A DNA stretch of 64,000 nucleotides from JBFWNG01 sp050251195 (GCA_050251195.1 JBFWNG010000003.1:124001-188000); one strand, 5' to 3'. Positions 27,153-36,721 are shown, counted from the first letter of the stretch. Notes: a model not told the origin generated them from the letters alone. Translations and numbers: made by a program.

Positions 27153-27752
27153 ATGCGATCTGCAACAGCATTTGTTGTTTTTGCTTTTCTCTTGGCTTGT
27201 AAGCACGAGCCTGTGGATAACAGCAGTCAAACTTTTTCTGACACAGGGGATACAAATGAAATCCAGATAACCGCTGATTCCTACAAGATCGAGTCTTTAG
27301 GGGTCGGAAAAGTGTTTCAGTTTCAAGTCGAGATCAACGGTGAATTTCGCACGTTCAAACCAAAACTCGATGAGAATATTGGCGGATTCATATTCTTTAA
27401 GTCGGATGTTGCCGTTCCCGGAACCAAGAAGATTCGTTTCCTTTCTGAAGGAGAAGACGATGCCAGCGCCAGGATCTGCAATTGCCAAGTCTTCTTACTG
27501 GGTTCATTAGAAGAAAATGACGAGCAAATCAGTTGGATTTCATCATTTCCGCCTCAGATAAAAAAACTAAAAGTTTATAACAGTCCTTTTCGCATCGAAG
27601 CATCTAAGGGGCTAGGCGGATTGTTTGGCAAAGCCGAGGTCTTGGAGATTTCACAATTGGCAGGCATGACTTACGACAAGGGCGGTAACGTTAGTGTTGA
27701 ACTCGGACCCCGCATTGACAACGAAAGTTTAGACAAGCCTTTCCGAGATTAA
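27153..27752 (+). CDS. Lipoprotein of unknown function
   Basis: A 199-residue lipoprotein, with leader FVVFAFLLAC (Cys16) and GGAG 5 bases before the ATG. The mature part is predicted all-beta (VFQFQVEINGEFRTFKPKL; KIRFLSEGEDDASARICNC). I find no known family. It converges with a methyltransferase gene, 9 bp between stops. Preceded by the palindrome at 27048-27059. Confidence 0.7.
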   Translation: MRSATAFVVFAFLLACKHEPVDNSSQTFSDTGDTNEIQITADSYKIESLGVGKVFQFQVEINGEFRTFKPKLDENIGGFIFFKSDVAVPGTKKIRFLSEGEDDASARICNCQVFLLGSLEENDEQISWISSFPPQIKKLKVYNSPFRIEASKGLGGLFGKAEVLEISQLAGMTYDKGGNVSVELGPRIDNESLDKPFRD

Positions 27753-27761
27753 ATAATCAAG

Positions 27762-28715
27762 TTAGGAAGGTTTTTCGCATTCGACAAAGAACGAAAAGCC
27801 TTCTGCCGCCCACCTGCTGACCGCTTTGCTATTGTGCAACTCCAGTTTACAAAACTTACGCCACTTAAGACTGAGGGGCATAGGGGAAACGGCGAGCTCT
27901 TGGCGCACTTTAAAACCGGAAGCCGTTAGCAGAGATCGTAAATCGCTGGGCATATATTCAATCTTATGCTCCGGATGAATAAATCCCATTCGGCAAAGCA
28001 TTTTGGATAGCGCACGATTGGGAGTGTCCAAACAAAACTTCCCGCCTGGTTGCAGAACGCGCCAAACTTCCTGAAACATTTTCTGCGCTTGGCCAACATC
28101 GATGTGCTCCACGCTCTGACCAGACCATACAAGATCTATGCTTTGCGAGCGAATCCGATCCAATCGATCCATCGTTCCAAAGACATGTCGCACCTCGATC
28201 CCGTTGAACTGCAAAGTGCTCTCGTCAGTGTGCAAACTCTGTTGATCCGCCGTACGTTCAATCGGGGGAAGATCGACAATAATAATTTTCTTTGGATTGT
28301 GCTGATAACCCATTCCAAGTAGGGCGCCTTCGTTGTGAACCGTAGAAGAGCCGCCTAGATCCAGAATCGCCTCAGCCGAGGGCAAAATGTTTTGTATGAG
28401 ATATTCTCGTGCTGCATGATGCGCGGCATTGCCGTTTGCGGCAAAAAGTCGAGTTTCTAGTCCTTCAGGCATCATGAAGAACGATAGGCAGAGTCTGAAG
28501 GGGGTCAATTTTCCGGTTTCTATTTCTTTCGAAAGCCAATTCACGTCGTCGGCTTCGGGTTTGCGGAAGAGGAACAGTGCAAGGAGTGCTTTCGCTATAT
28601 ATACGGGGTCGCGGCGCATACCTAGAGCATGAGGAAGAGCTACGACGAGAAGAAACGGCAGTGCGCGCATGAGGTCTAGGGCGGTGAAGATGGAATAGCG
28701 GATTAATTTTAACAT
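27762..28715 (-). CDS. SAM-dependent methyltransferase with N-terminal extension
   Basis: About 317 residues from the ATG at 28715; the frame opens 27 codons further upstream, and neither start has a clear Shine-Dalgarno. The C-terminal two-thirds are a class I methyltransferase: AILDLGGSSTVHN (motif I), IIIVDLPP, DLVWSGQSVEHID and EVWRVLQPGGKFCLDTPNR. The N-terminal ~100 residues include a hydrophobic segment (FLLVVALPHALGM) that may associate with the membrane. The substrate is unknown; the motif set is common in O-antigen or lipid modification genes. Confidence 0.75.
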   Translation of the reverse strand: MLKLIRYSIFTALDLMRALPFLLVVALPHALGMRRDPVYIAKALLALFLFRKPEADDVNWLSKEIETGKLTPFRLCLSFFMMPEGLETRLFAANGNAAHHAAREYLIQNILPSAEAILDLGGSSTVHNEGALLGMGYQHNPKKIIIVDLPPIERTADQQSLHTDESTLQFNGIEVRHVFGTMDRLDRIRSQSIDLVWSGQSVEHIDVGQAQKMFQEVWRVLQPGGKFCLDTPNRALSKMLCRMGFIHPEHKIEYMPSDLRSLLTASGFKVRQELAVSPMPLSLKWRKFCKLELHNSKAVSRWAAEGFSFFVECEKPS

Positions 28716-28810
28716 GGTTTCATGAGCACGTTGATGGTGGAGAAAGTACCATGAGTTAGAAGACGGATCGCCTTTGGCGCTCGCAATAGAGAACAATCTT
28801 TGAGAAATTT

Positions 28811-28895
<85 letters not shown>

Positions 28896-28908
28896 TTATT
28901 TGGTAGTC

Positions 28909-29259
28909 TTACTGAGGAGTTGCGGGCGCAGCGGGTTCCTTAGCCGGTTGAGCGGCTTCGGGTTGTTTCTGGTCGCCTTTTGTCTCTTCAGTTTTTTGCT
29001 GTAGTCTTTCCTTTAGGCCGGTCTTGCCTGCGGTACCTTGCAGCGTCGATAAGGAAATGCTTGTGACCATAAAGACAGCTGCCATAGCGTACGTGAGTTT
29101 GCCAAGGAACGAGGTCGCTCCGGCTGCGCCGAAAACGCCCTGCGAGTTGCCGCCGCCAAATGCCGCGCCCACACCGCCTGAATTGCCACCCTGCACCAAC
29201 ACCACGAGGATCATGAAGATCGCGGTGCAAACGTGAATAATCGTAACAAAAGTTTCCAT
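28909..29259 (-). CDS. secG: Preprotein translocase subunit SecG
   Basis: A 116-residue membrane protein. Two transmembrane helices (IIHVCTAIFMILVVLVQGG and LTYAMAAVFMVTSISLSTL) flank the conserved loop GGVGAAFGGGNSQGVFGAAGATSFL, which is the SecG signature. The C-terminal tail is Gln/Lys/Pro/Ala-rich (PEAAQPAKEPAAPATPQ). It assists SecYEG in protein export. It lies between tRNA-Phe and tRNA-Leu on the same strand and may be co-transcribed with them. Confidence 0.96.
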   Translation of the reverse strand: METFVTIIHVCTAIFMILVVLVQGGNSGGVGAAFGGGNSQGVFGAAGATSFLGKLTYAMAAVFMVTSISLSTLQGTAGKTGLKERLQQKTEETKGDQKQPEAAQPAKEPAAPATPQ

Positions 29260-29284
29260 AACTGGCCTTTCACTATTGCGCCTG

Positions 29285-29360
29285 TGGTGGCTCCTCCCAG
29301 AATCGAACTGGGGACACGAGGATTTTCAATCCTCTGCTCTACCGACTGAGCTAAAGAGCC
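29285..29360 (-). tRNA. tRNA-Phe(GAA)
   Basis: On the minus strand, 76 nt with acceptor GGCTCTT pairing with AGGAGCC and an encoded ACCA end. The D-arm has AGCTCAGTCGGTAGAGC. The anticodon stem AGGAT/ATCCT encloses TTGAAAA, anticodon GAA (Phe), and the T-arm is CCCAGTTCGATTCTGGG. It lies 25 bp upstream of secG. Confidence 0.97.
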
Positions 29361-29477
29361 CCTGGCTGGCGCAAGTAACCGTAATAGCGATATATGTTCC
29401 TTGTGTCAACTGAAGAATATATTATACCCTAGCTTTGACAAGCTATCGAACTATGATAGGAAAATGCCGAGGTGTAA

Positions 29478-30347
29478 ATGCAAAAACTAGTCTTTAAAAA
29501 AGCAACATCACAGCCAATTATCATAGCCGGCCCCTGCCTAGCCGAATCTTGGGAACTCCTCGACGAAACGGCCGATCTGCTCAAAGGCCTGGAAAAAAAA
29601 CTGGGTTTCCAGCTTATTTTCAAATCAAGCTTCGACAAGGCAAACCGCACTTCATTGGGCAATGTGCGCTCCGCCGGCATGGACAAGAGTCTCGACTGGT
29701 TTGGACGCATAAAGGACAAATATTCGGTTCCTTTCCTAACGGACGTTCACGAAACGGCCCAAGTCGCGGGCGTCGCGGAGATATGCGACGTTCTGCAAAT
29801 CCCCGCGTTCCTCTGCCGACAAACCGACCTTGTTGTGGCGGCGGTTCAAACAGGACGGGCGGTTAATATCAAGAAAGGACAGTTTCTCTCTCCCGAGGCC
29901 ACTCAGTATATTTTCGACAAAGCAAAGGCGGCGGCTCTATCCGAAAAGTTGCCGGTTAACGTTGCATTGACAGAACGCGGGTTCAGCTTTGGTTACGGAG
30001 ATCTTATTGTCGACATGCGATCGTTCCCAGTCCTGGCTCAAAACAAAGAAGCCGCTGTTATTTTCGATATTACGCACAGCGTGCAAAAGCCCTCTGCGAG
30101 CGCTATCAAAGGCCAATCGGGAGCCGAACGCCACTTCTGCCCAATCCTTGCACGATCTGCAGCCGCGACCGGATACACCGACGGCTTTTTCTTGGAAGTG
30201 CATGCGACTCCGAAGAACGCTAAGAGCGATAAGGAAAGCCAACTTTCCTTTGCACAGTGCTCGACCTTGTTAGAGCAACTCATACCGCTTTGGAAAAGTT
30301 CGAAGGCTCTTACAGCTTCGGATCAAGAATTTCGAAGCGATGGCTAA
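29478..30347 (+). CDS. kdsA: 3-deoxy-D-manno-octulosonate 8-phosphate synthase, metal-dependent class
   Basis: A 289-residue DAHP/KDO8P synthase-family enzyme that condenses arabinose-5-phosphate with phosphoenolpyruvate, an early step of LPS core synthesis. Motifs: IIIAGPCLAESWE, KSSFDKANRTS, LTDVHE, LQIPAFLCRQTDLV and VNIKKGQFLSP. Cys20 in AGPC is at the position of the metal-binding Cys of Aquifex-type class II enzymes, where the metal-independent Escherichia coli type has Asn. The gene proves an LPS-bearing Gram-negative. Its stop codon overlaps that of the convergent kinase-like gene by 4 bp. GAGGTG precedes the start. Confidence 0.95.
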   Translation: MQKLVFKKATSQPIIIAGPCLAESWELLDETADLLKGLEKKLGFQLIFKSSFDKANRTSLGNVRSAGMDKSLDWFGRIKDKYSVPFLTDVHETAQVAGVAEICDVLQIPAFLCRQTDLVVAAVQTGRAVNIKKGQFLSPEATQYIFDKAKAAALSEKLPVNVALTERGFSFGYGDLIVDMRSFPVLAQNKEAAVIFDITHSVQKPSASAIKGQSGAERHFCPILARSAAATGYTDGFFLEVHATPKNAKSDKESQLSFAQCSTLLEQLIPLWKSSKALTASDQEFRSDG

Positions 30348-31204
30348 TGATCGCTGACCGGGGTTTCGTTTCGCATCTGCGCCAGCTTCTTTTCCAACTC
30401 CACAACAGCGTCGAAGGATGCTTTTGTTGTGCTCCAATCAAGATCCTTTTCGTAAGTAGCGAGGATCCTGCTGAGCTGGCGCAACTCGACAAGCGCTCTC
30501 TCAAGATAGGCGGGCGCTTCGGCACTGTCTAGGTTCCCATTCGCAATAAGCTTGGACGTCAACTCTACGATTTGGAGCGGCGTGTTGGTCAAATCTCTCA
30601 ACCCAAAGAAAACCCGGGCCATGTCATCGAGCGCTTTTTTCGCGGACTTCATGCGCGTTAGAACCCTCTCCATTTCCATGCTTTTATGTCTCTTGTCGAG
30701 AACGTACAAAGCACCCACAGCTATGACAATGCTAGACCAGGGTTCCTGAACTGGAAAACCTGCACGCAATTCTGGACCAATAGAAAAAAACTGAATAACC
30801 GGTCCGAAGATGCAAATGCTGATAATTGTTATCCCGACCCAAACAGGAAATGGGGCGATGACGGCCGTAGCAAGCGCCATTGTTTTATAGCCGAGGAAGG
30901 CGCCGAAGCACTTTCCAGTCTGCGCCATATGGTTGTTGGTTACGCCGCTGGCGAAGAGTATAACTCCAGCTGTGACACATGAGACGGCCGCACAAATGCC
31001 AATTGGCATTTTTCGGAATGTGAACATCAACAGCGTCCCTAGTACCGACGTGCCGAGAGCGAGATACCACTGCCAAAGCGGCCAAAATCCCCTTTGATAC
31101 CAACCGATGAAGACAATGATACTAGAGATAAAAAATAGAACCGTGAGCGCCCGAGCAGACGCCCATGCCCTAAGGCGATGCTCATCTTCAATGTCATGAT
31201 GCAT
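30344..31204 (-). CDS. Histidine-kinase-like membrane protein lacking phospho-acceptor His and ATPase domain
   Basis: A 286-residue protein. Residues 18-170 contain about six hydrophobic segments forming a membrane sensor-like domain. A coiled-coil linker (residues 172-200) leads to a helical hairpin resembling a dimerisation/phosphotransfer domain: GLRDLTNTPLQIVELTSKLI at 201-220. In the usual H-D-L-x-N-P-L motif the His position is Arg203. No HATPase_c motifs follow; the protein ends ~65 residues later. It therefore cannot be a normal kinase. It is 15 bp downstream of a receiver-domain gene and may be a phosphatase, scaffold or histidine-less partner of it. The family is unknown to me. Confidence 0.6.
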   Translation of the reverse strand: MHHDIEDEHRLRAWASARALTVLFFISSIIVFIGWYQRGFWPLWQWYLALGTSVLGTLLMFTFRKMPIGICAAVSCVTAGVILFASGVTNNHMAQTGKCFGAFLGYKTMALATAVIAPFPVWVGITIISICIFGPVIQFFSIGPELRAGFPVQEPWSSIVIAVGALYVLDKRHKSMEMERVLTRMKSAKKALDDMARVFFGLRDLTNTPLQIVELTSKLIANGNLDSAEAPAYLERALVELRQLSRILATYEKDLDWSTTKASFDAVVELEKKLAQMRNETPVSDH

Positions 31205-31219
31205 TTTGAACCTCGTATA

Positions 31220-31618
31220 TCAGGTCCGCCCAGCCGGCGGCACAAACCGTTGCTTCAGTATCCTTATAAGCTCATAGGGTTCGATCGGTTTGGAAAGTAC
31301 CCTTGCATCGCCCAAACGTTCGGCTTCGTCGACAAGCGGATAGGTGGACGCGTGACCCGTCAGGAAAAAAACCGGCTTGTCATAACCTTTTTCTCGAAGC
31401 CAACGGTAAACATCTACGCCACTTGGTTTGTCGGGACCGAGGTTGATATCCAAAATCGCCATATCACTTGCCAACGCGGCATTTTCTCGGGTTTCCACAT
31501 CAGCAAAGCTTGCGGCGACGATCGCGTCACCACGACAATGCGTTTCAATAAGGAGCTTCATAAGGGCCAAAAGGTCCGCAGAATCGTCAACTACTAATAT
31601 TGAGGGAGAATGTCCCAT
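31220..31618 (-). CDS. Stand-alone response-regulator receiver domain
   Basis: A 132-residue CheY-like protein. The acidic pocket is Asp11/Asp12 (LVVDDS), phospho-acceptor Asp57 is in AILDINLG, switch Thr87 is in FFLTGHA and Lys110 in LSKPIEP. All residues for phosphorylation are present and there is no output domain, so signalling is by protein-protein contact. It is the upstream gene of a two-gene unit with the His-less kinase-like protein. Confidence 0.9.
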   Translation of the reverse strand: MGHSPSILVVDDSADLLALMKLLIETHCRGDAIVAASFADVETRENAALASDMAILDINLGPDKPSGVDVYRWLREKGYDKPVFFLTGHASTYPLVDEAERLGDARVLSKPIEPYELIRILKQRFVPPAGRT

Positions 31619-31772
31619 TTAGAGAAAGCTCCTTTATTAGGATTCTAGAACGAAGACACGCCATATACTCTCAAAGCTGGCAAATTTGCAATCGATAAAC
31701 CGCCTCAAAACATGAGCAGTTTTTTTTTACAACAAGGTCGACTAGAATTTAGGTATGTCCAGGAGATCAAGT

Positions 31773-32453
31773 ATGAAATCAAACAAAGGCAAGGTTGTGC
31801 TTACCGCCATTATCGCTCTCTTGGTCGGCGCTTTCTTCTATTTCGACCTTGGCAGCTACTTCACGCTTTCATCCCTCAAAAACAACCGAGAAGCATTCCA
31901 GCAATTTTACCAAGAAAATACTGTCGTCACGCTTTCCTCCTATGTGATTATCTATGTGCTCGTAACCGCTCTTTCTTTGCCAGGAGCGACGATCATGACA
32001 TTGGCCGGAGGGGCTTTCTTCGGACTTTGGGTAGGCACGGCGCTCGTGTCCGTTGCGAGCACCACCGGAGCAACGTTAGCGTTTCTTACCGCGCGCTATC
32101 TGCTCCGAGATGTCATTCAACATAAATTTAGCGACAAGCTCGAGGCCGTCAATCGAGGCATCGAGAAAGAAGGGGCCCTCTATCTGTTTACCCTTCGGGT
32201 TATACCGGCATTCCCCTTCTTCGTTATCAATCTCGTTATGGGTCTTACGTCCATCCGCACAGTCGTCTTCTTTGCCGTCAGCCAGGTAGGTATGCTTCCT
32301 GGCACGATGGTCTACGTCAACGCCGGAACTCAACTTGCTCAACTCGAATCGCTTTCGGGCATCTTGTCTCCCCAGCTTATCGGCTCCTTTGTCCTCTTAG
32401 GGTTATTTCCTTTAATCGCGAAGAAAACTATCCATCTGGTAAGAAAGGTGTGA
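31773..32453 (+). CDS. TVP38/TMEM64 (DedA-superfamily) membrane protein
   Basis: A 226-residue inner-membrane protein. The start at 31773 follows AGGAG by 7 bases; an ATG six codons earlier is less likely. The SNARE-associated/VTT domain is visible: LSLPGATIMTLAGGAFFG, the re-entrant region LRVIPAFPFFVINLVMGLTSI and VSQVGMLPGTMVYVNAGTQ. Homologues are implicated in lipid scrambling and envelope homeostasis. It begins a plus-strand run of envelope genes and is followed after 36 bp by the large GT-C-like protein. Confidence 0.88.
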   Translation: MKSNKGKVVLTAIIALLVGAFFYFDLGSYFTLSSLKNNREAFQQFYQENTVVTLSSYVIIYVLVTALSLPGATIMTLAGGAFFGLWVGTALVSVASTTGATLAFLTARYLLRDVIQHKFSDKLEAVNRGIEKEGALYLFTLRVIPAFPFFVINLVMGLTSIRTVVFFAVSQVGMLPGTMVYVNAGTQLAQLESLSGILSPQLIGSFVLLGLFPLIAKKTIHLVRKV

Positions 32454-32489
32454 TATCCCATTCACTTACCTGCGGAGTCTGACAACGAA

Positions 32490-34820
32490 ATGAAGCTTGC
32501 GCTGTGTTTTGGATGGTTCGTATCGATTTTGTCCATAACGTCACTCGTCCTGACGAGAGCAGGCGTCTTCACGTCGCCTAGAGCCTTACTCGCCACCGCA
32601 TTAATACTGGTTTTTTACCACATTATTGCCCGCGGACTCGAAAAGAGGAATGGCTCGCCAACCGCAGATGGACAGCATGCACCATGGGGTTGGCCTGAAT
32701 GGCTAAATACTACTCTGATAATGGGCGCCTGCATTCTCAATGGCTGCTTTCCTGTTGCGTACGTGCGAGCGGGCCGGGATTACGGCAACTATTTATTACA
32801 GGCCGTCGTCATCGACAGAAGAGGCTCTCTCGATCTCAATACAGACGTGCTGGCCCCGATGAACGAGTTGGTCGCACGGCTCGGCGCGATAATGACCCCC
32901 GAGTTTCCAGCAATCTACCGCGTCAAGGTCGGAGGGGTAGAGACGCTGGTCCCTCAATTCTTGCAACTCTTTCCTGCTCTCGCCGCAAACGCCCATCGGT
33001 GGATGGGCATTAATGGAATCTTGTGGGTCAATCCAGTTCTATCAGCGCTTGGCCTGGTCTTTGTCGGGATGCTACTTGCTCGTTTGCCGAAGGCTTCGGT
33101 ACGCATATTCGCGGTCTTGGCGTTGTTGCTGAATGCGGCCTTCCTCTATAATAGCCGAATTCCCAATTCGGAATGCCTCTCTTTTTTCCTAACTTTCTTT
33201 GGGCTATTTCTTCTCTTTGGAAGAAAAACTCAACATGCGCTGCACGGATGTGCAGGTGGTTTTATTTTAGGGTTAGGCCAGTTTAATCGATTGGATAGTT
33301 TTTTAACTGTCCTTCTTTTTCTGCCTTGGGCTTTCACACTTGGTGAAGATGTTCGCGATAGGAAGAAATTTTTCACAGCTTTAGCGATGTTCTGCGTCAC
33401 CACCTCCTTGGGTTTTCTCGACAGTTATACATTCTCCGGACCTTACACCGGTTTGATATTCGATGCAGGATTGCGCTGGCTTCTTTTGGCCTGTTGCTGC
33501 GTTGCTATCCTCAGCGTCGGAGTAGCTTTGGGATTAAGGCGATTTTTGCCTGCTTGGTTTCAAAATGACAAGTACGTGCGGCGAACGGCGATCGTATTGA
33601 CAAGCATTTGGGCTCTATGGGTATTCAGAGGGTTCTTCCTTTATTCCCCTGATGCCTGGGAACGTTCTTTGCGATCCCGCGCTTTGAACGAGGTTGCGTT
33701 TTATACAACCCGAACAGGTATTGTTCTCTCTATCTTCGGCCTTTGGCAAGTATTGTCGAAACGGGTATTCATCTTGTGGCCTGCGGTGGGTCTCTTGATC
33801 GGGGCAACTCTTTGCTTTACATTTGATCCCGCCGTTGCTCCCGATCATTTTTGGGCGACGCGTCGATGGGTGCCGCAGGTTTTTCCTGGAGTCGCAATCT
33901 TAGCCGCAATCGGCCTAGCTTATGTATCTGACCGTCTGTCCTCAAGATTCGGGCGGCTTATGGGATTGGGCGTACCGGCAATGGTTTTAGCTTTGTGGGT
34001 TCAAAACGCAATCCACCTAGACAGACCGTACATTTTTCACAAGCTAGGAGGCGGCATCGTAGAGGGCTACGAGGCGGGAGTCAAAAAGCTCAAACAAGAG
34101 CTCAAAGCGGGCGAAGTTCTCCTAACGCGCAATTCAGACATTGCTTCTATCTTAACGTACGTCTACCAGGTGCCCACGTTTCTAATCAATGCCGACAATA
34201 GTCGCGAATTGAAACCCTATCTTTCCAGACTCCACGGCATGCGCTTCGTCGATATGGATCCTTTCGCTTATCAGGTTAGTCCTGAAAAATTCTTGGCAAG
34301 CGGGTGCGGCCCCTTTGTCAGCGGTTCTATTGGCACGCCTCCTTCGCGCTTGACAAGTGATTGGTGCGTTAATCTCTTCATTGGCCGGTTCCCAGACGTT
34401 GCAGATGCTTTTCCGACTATATCTGTGCCAGGAAGCTATTACGGTCTGTTCGAGTCCAAATATTTCGAACCGTCGCGCCAGATCCTGGATTTTCGCAAAC
34501 CGTCTGTCGAGACCACCGGAAAAATCGGAATTGTACACCGATCCCCGTGGATATCCCTCGACCCGGGAGGGTATCGTCTCACTTACTACGGCAAGGTTCT
34601 TAGCGCCTCGGACAGCCCGTCTGGACGAATTGAAGTGGCCGCTAAAAACGGGGACAGCTCGTTGATCTTTCAAAACGTACAGTCGGGTGAAGATGACGTG
34701 ATTGCGCAATTGCTCTTCGAAGTTGGGCCCAACGATGGTGGTATACTCTTTCAATATCATGCCGCAGAAGGAGGCCGGGTCCGCATCGACAAAGTGGAAT
34801 TGGGCTTGCGAGCCCTTTAA
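32490..34820 (+). CDS. Large polytopic membrane protein, GT-C glycosyltransferase-like
   Basis: A 776-residue protein. Residues 1-540 have about 12 hydrophobic segments, and the last ~230 residues are soluble and beta-rich. A first periplasmic loop with AGRDYGNYLLQ carries an acidic residue where ArnT/PMT-type GT-C enzymes have their catalytic Asp. This supports a role in lipid-linked sugar transfer, but no family-specific motif is certain. The C-terminal part (PWISLDPGGYRLTYYGKV) resembles carbohydrate-binding jelly-roll modules fused to such enzymes. Located between TVP38 and an SH3-domain lipoprotein. Confidence 0.55.
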   Translation: MKLALCFGWFVSILSITSLVLTRAGVFTSPRALLATALILVFYHIIARGLEKRNGSPTADGQHAPWGWPEWLNTTLIMGACILNGCFPVAYVRAGRDYGNYLLQAVVIDRRGSLDLNTDVLAPMNELVARLGAIMTPEFPAIYRVKVGGVETLVPQFLQLFPALAANAHRWMGINGILWVNPVLSALGLVFVGMLLARLPKASVRIFAVLALLLNAAFLYNSRIPNSECLSFFLTFFGLFLLFGRKTQHALHGCAGGFILGLGQFNRLDSFLTVLLFLPWAFTLGEDVRDRKKFFTALAMFCVTTSLGFLDSYTFSGPYTGLIFDAGLRWLLLACCCVAILSVGVALGLRRFLPAWFQNDKYVRRTAIVLTSIWALWVFRGFFLYSPDAWERSLRSRALNEVAFYTTRTGIVLSIFGLWQVLSKRVFILWPAVGLLIGATLCFTFDPAVAPDHFWATRRWVPQVFPGVAILAAIGLAYVSDRLSSRFGRLMGLGVPAMVLALWVQNAIHLDRPYIFHKLGGGIVEGYEAGVKKLKQELKAGEVLLTRNSDIASILTYVYQVPTFLINADNSRELKPYLSRLHGMRFVDMDPFAYQVSPEKFLASGCGPFVSGSIGTPPSRLTSDWCVNLFIGRFPDVADAFPTISVPGSYYGLFESKYFEPSRQILDFRKPSVETTGKIGIVHRSPWISLDPGGYRLTYYGKVLSASDSPSGRIEVAAKNGDSSLIFQNVQSGEDDVIAQLLFEVGPNDGGILFQYHAAEGGRVRIDKVELGLRAL

Positions 34821-35006
34821 TTCTAAAGGTAACATCCACATCCTACGTGGCCTCGCCGAAGTACGATGACCTAAACTTAGACAGTGTTATGTCCAAGCCT
34901 TCGACTGCGAATCAAAGAATCACTGATTAACATATTGATATCACTAAAATATTAACTGCAGAGTTTACGGCACGCCGCTTGCTCCCTTAGGGTATGGAGG
35001 TGTGCC

Positions 35007-35639
35007 ATGAAACGCGTAATTCTGGCAGTTTCTGTTCTAGTATCAGTGGTAGGTTGTACGAACTCAGAGGAGCCAAAACAGCCGACGGAACCCGTTGTTG
35101 CACCGGAAACGGCCGCAGCCCCGGAAGGCGTTCAAGAAAGCCAAGACGTGGTGGTTGAACATCCTCAAACCAGCATTGACCTAGAAACATCTTCAGTTGT
35201 TACCCCATATAATAAGAGTTGGGAAGAATACGTTCTGTCGGGCAATGAGCAAAGCTCTCCAGCACAGGCAATGACTCCCGTGACTCCCCCTACGCAAAGC
35301 GTGGAAGTCGATCCGGCTTTTTCCAGCGAAGAGACTTACCTTAAGATTCAAGGTCTATTGCAACCCGATATTGAAAGCGGCCATATTTATGAAGCGTCCG
35401 CGACGGACATTTATCAAGCCCAGACATATTACGTTACGTCTAACGGTCTCAACGTTCGAGGCGGCCCGTCGATGAATTACGTCGTTGTTCGCCAATTGCC
35501 CCAAGGCGCCCGCGTGAGCGCTCTCGGACGAGAGGGTATCTGGGTTCAGATCGGCGCTTTGGAATACGTGTCGATTAACTTTTTAAGCGAATATCCTACT
35601 AGCGTCAAAAGAACGTTAACATTCGATAATAACAAGTAA
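35007..35639 (+). CDS. Lipoprotein with bacterial SH3 domain
   Basis: A 210-residue lipoprotein (leader VSVLVSVVGC, GGAGG before the ATG). An acidic/Pro-rich linker covers residues ~20-130. The C-terminal SH3b domain runs from YYVTSNGLNVRGGPSMNYVV to GIWVQIGALEYVSINFL. Such domains bind peptidoglycan or peptide stems. It probably sits in the periplasm or at the outer membrane as a cell-wall-contacting factor. Monocistronic in appearance, with 186 bp of gene-free DNA upstream. Confidence 0.85.
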   Translation: MKRVILAVSVLVSVVGCTNSEEPKQPTEPVVAPETAAAPEGVQESQDVVVEHPQTSIDLETSSVVTPYNKSWEEYVLSGNEQSSPAQAMTPVTPPTQSVEVDPAFSSEETYLKIQGLLQPDIESGHIYEASATDIYQAQTYYVTSNGLNVRGGPSMNYVVVRQLPQGARVSALGREGIWVQIGALEYVSINFLSEYPTSVKRTLTFDNNK

Positions 35640-35723
35640 ATTTAGCCTGGTTGAAAATTGTCTCAATCTTTGCGGGCGACTACCGAAGTATCTCTAAGAG
35701 CTATTTTTTAGAGGTTGCCAGGT

Positions 35724-36686
35724 ATGAGAGAGCATTTACCCCCAGGAAACCAGACTTTTTCCATGTTCGCTGTCGACAAGATTGTCGACAACACCATCAC
35801 CGATTTCGATCTCTTCATTAATATCTCCGATCACCTCATATTATACGGTTCGCTTGGGTATCACTGGCTCAAGGAAGAACTTGAAAACTTATTGAAGCAC
35901 GGTCATACGCATTTTCTCATCCGCCATGAGGATCTCACCAAGGTCAAAATGTACGAAGAAATAAATAGGCTGCCTCGTGTTGACATGCATCAAGGACCGA
36001 AAGAGCGCATTCAAACTATTGAGCAAATCGGGGCTTCATTCATTAAGTGTCTTTACGAAGGAGAACTAACTCCTGCGTGCGTTGAAAAAGCTGAAACGAT
36101 AGCGACATCCATGACGCAATGCATCATGGAAGACAACTCCTGTATTCAATTGCTGTCAGGCTTGGCGGACTATGACCAATACGTTTACTATCACAGTATT
36201 CGCGTGGGGATGTATTCGCTGGCGATTGCAATCGAAATGGGCCTCACGGACGAAACCAAGCTTAGAGAAATCGCGTTGGGCGGCATTTTTCACGACATTG
36301 GAAAGAAAGACGTGGGGCTGAACATCATCAACAAGGTAGGAGCTCTAACGAACGGCGAATGGAAGATCATGCGATCGCACCCGATTCTTGGGCACAATGT
36401 TGTTAAGGACAGCATTCTTTCTCATGTTCCAAGAGAGATCGTGCTTCATCATCATGAAAAACTCGACGGCAGCGGCTACCCCGACGGTCTCGACAAGAAT
36501 AGCATTCTGCCAGAGGTTCAGATCGCCTGTATGGCGGATATTTTTGATGCGCTCACCTCGTCGAGGTCGTACCAGCAAAAGCGATCGCGCTATGAGGCGC
36601 TTGATTTCATAAAGCATAAGATGCTTACCCAAAATCACGTCGCGAATGAACCGTACCGTGGACTCATTCACTGCCTTGCTAAGTAG
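35724..36686 (+). CDS. HD-GYP domain protein, putative cyclic-di-GMP phosphodiesterase
   Basis: A 320-residue protein. The start at 35724 has GAGG 9 bases upstream; a TTG three codons earlier is less likely. The HD-GYP domain has YHSIRVGMYSL, GIFHDIGK (HD pair), HPILGHNVV, and HHHEKLDGSGYPDGL with the GYP triplet intact, then CMADIFDALTSSR. All metal-binding residues seen in active c-di-GMP hydrolases are present. The N-terminal ~130 residues are a regulatory region without a clear match. It lies 35 bp upstream of the sulfatase-like gene. Confidence 0.9.
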   Translation: MREHLPPGNQTFSMFAVDKIVDNTITDFDLFINISDHLILYGSLGYHWLKEELENLLKHGHTHFLIRHEDLTKVKMYEEINRLPRVDMHQGPKERIQTIEQIGASFIKCLYEGELTPACVEKAETIATSMTQCIMEDNSCIQLLSGLADYDQYVYYHSIRVGMYSLAIAIEMGLTDETKLREIALGGIFHDIGKKDVGLNIINKVGALTNGEWKIMRSHPILGHNVVKDSILSHVPREIVLHHHEKLDGSGYPDGLDKNSILPEVQIACMADIFDALTSSRSYQQKRSRYEALDFIKHKMLTQNHVANEPYRGLIHCLAK

Positions 36687-36721
36687 ACCCAAGACGTCAA
36701 TTCTGCTACAGTCTCGCCATC

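Noticed and set aside
34182..34841. 219-codon minus-strand frame at the end of the GT-C-like gene
   Set aside because: No start signal or recognisable motif; the plus-strand frame is longer and membrane-protein-like.
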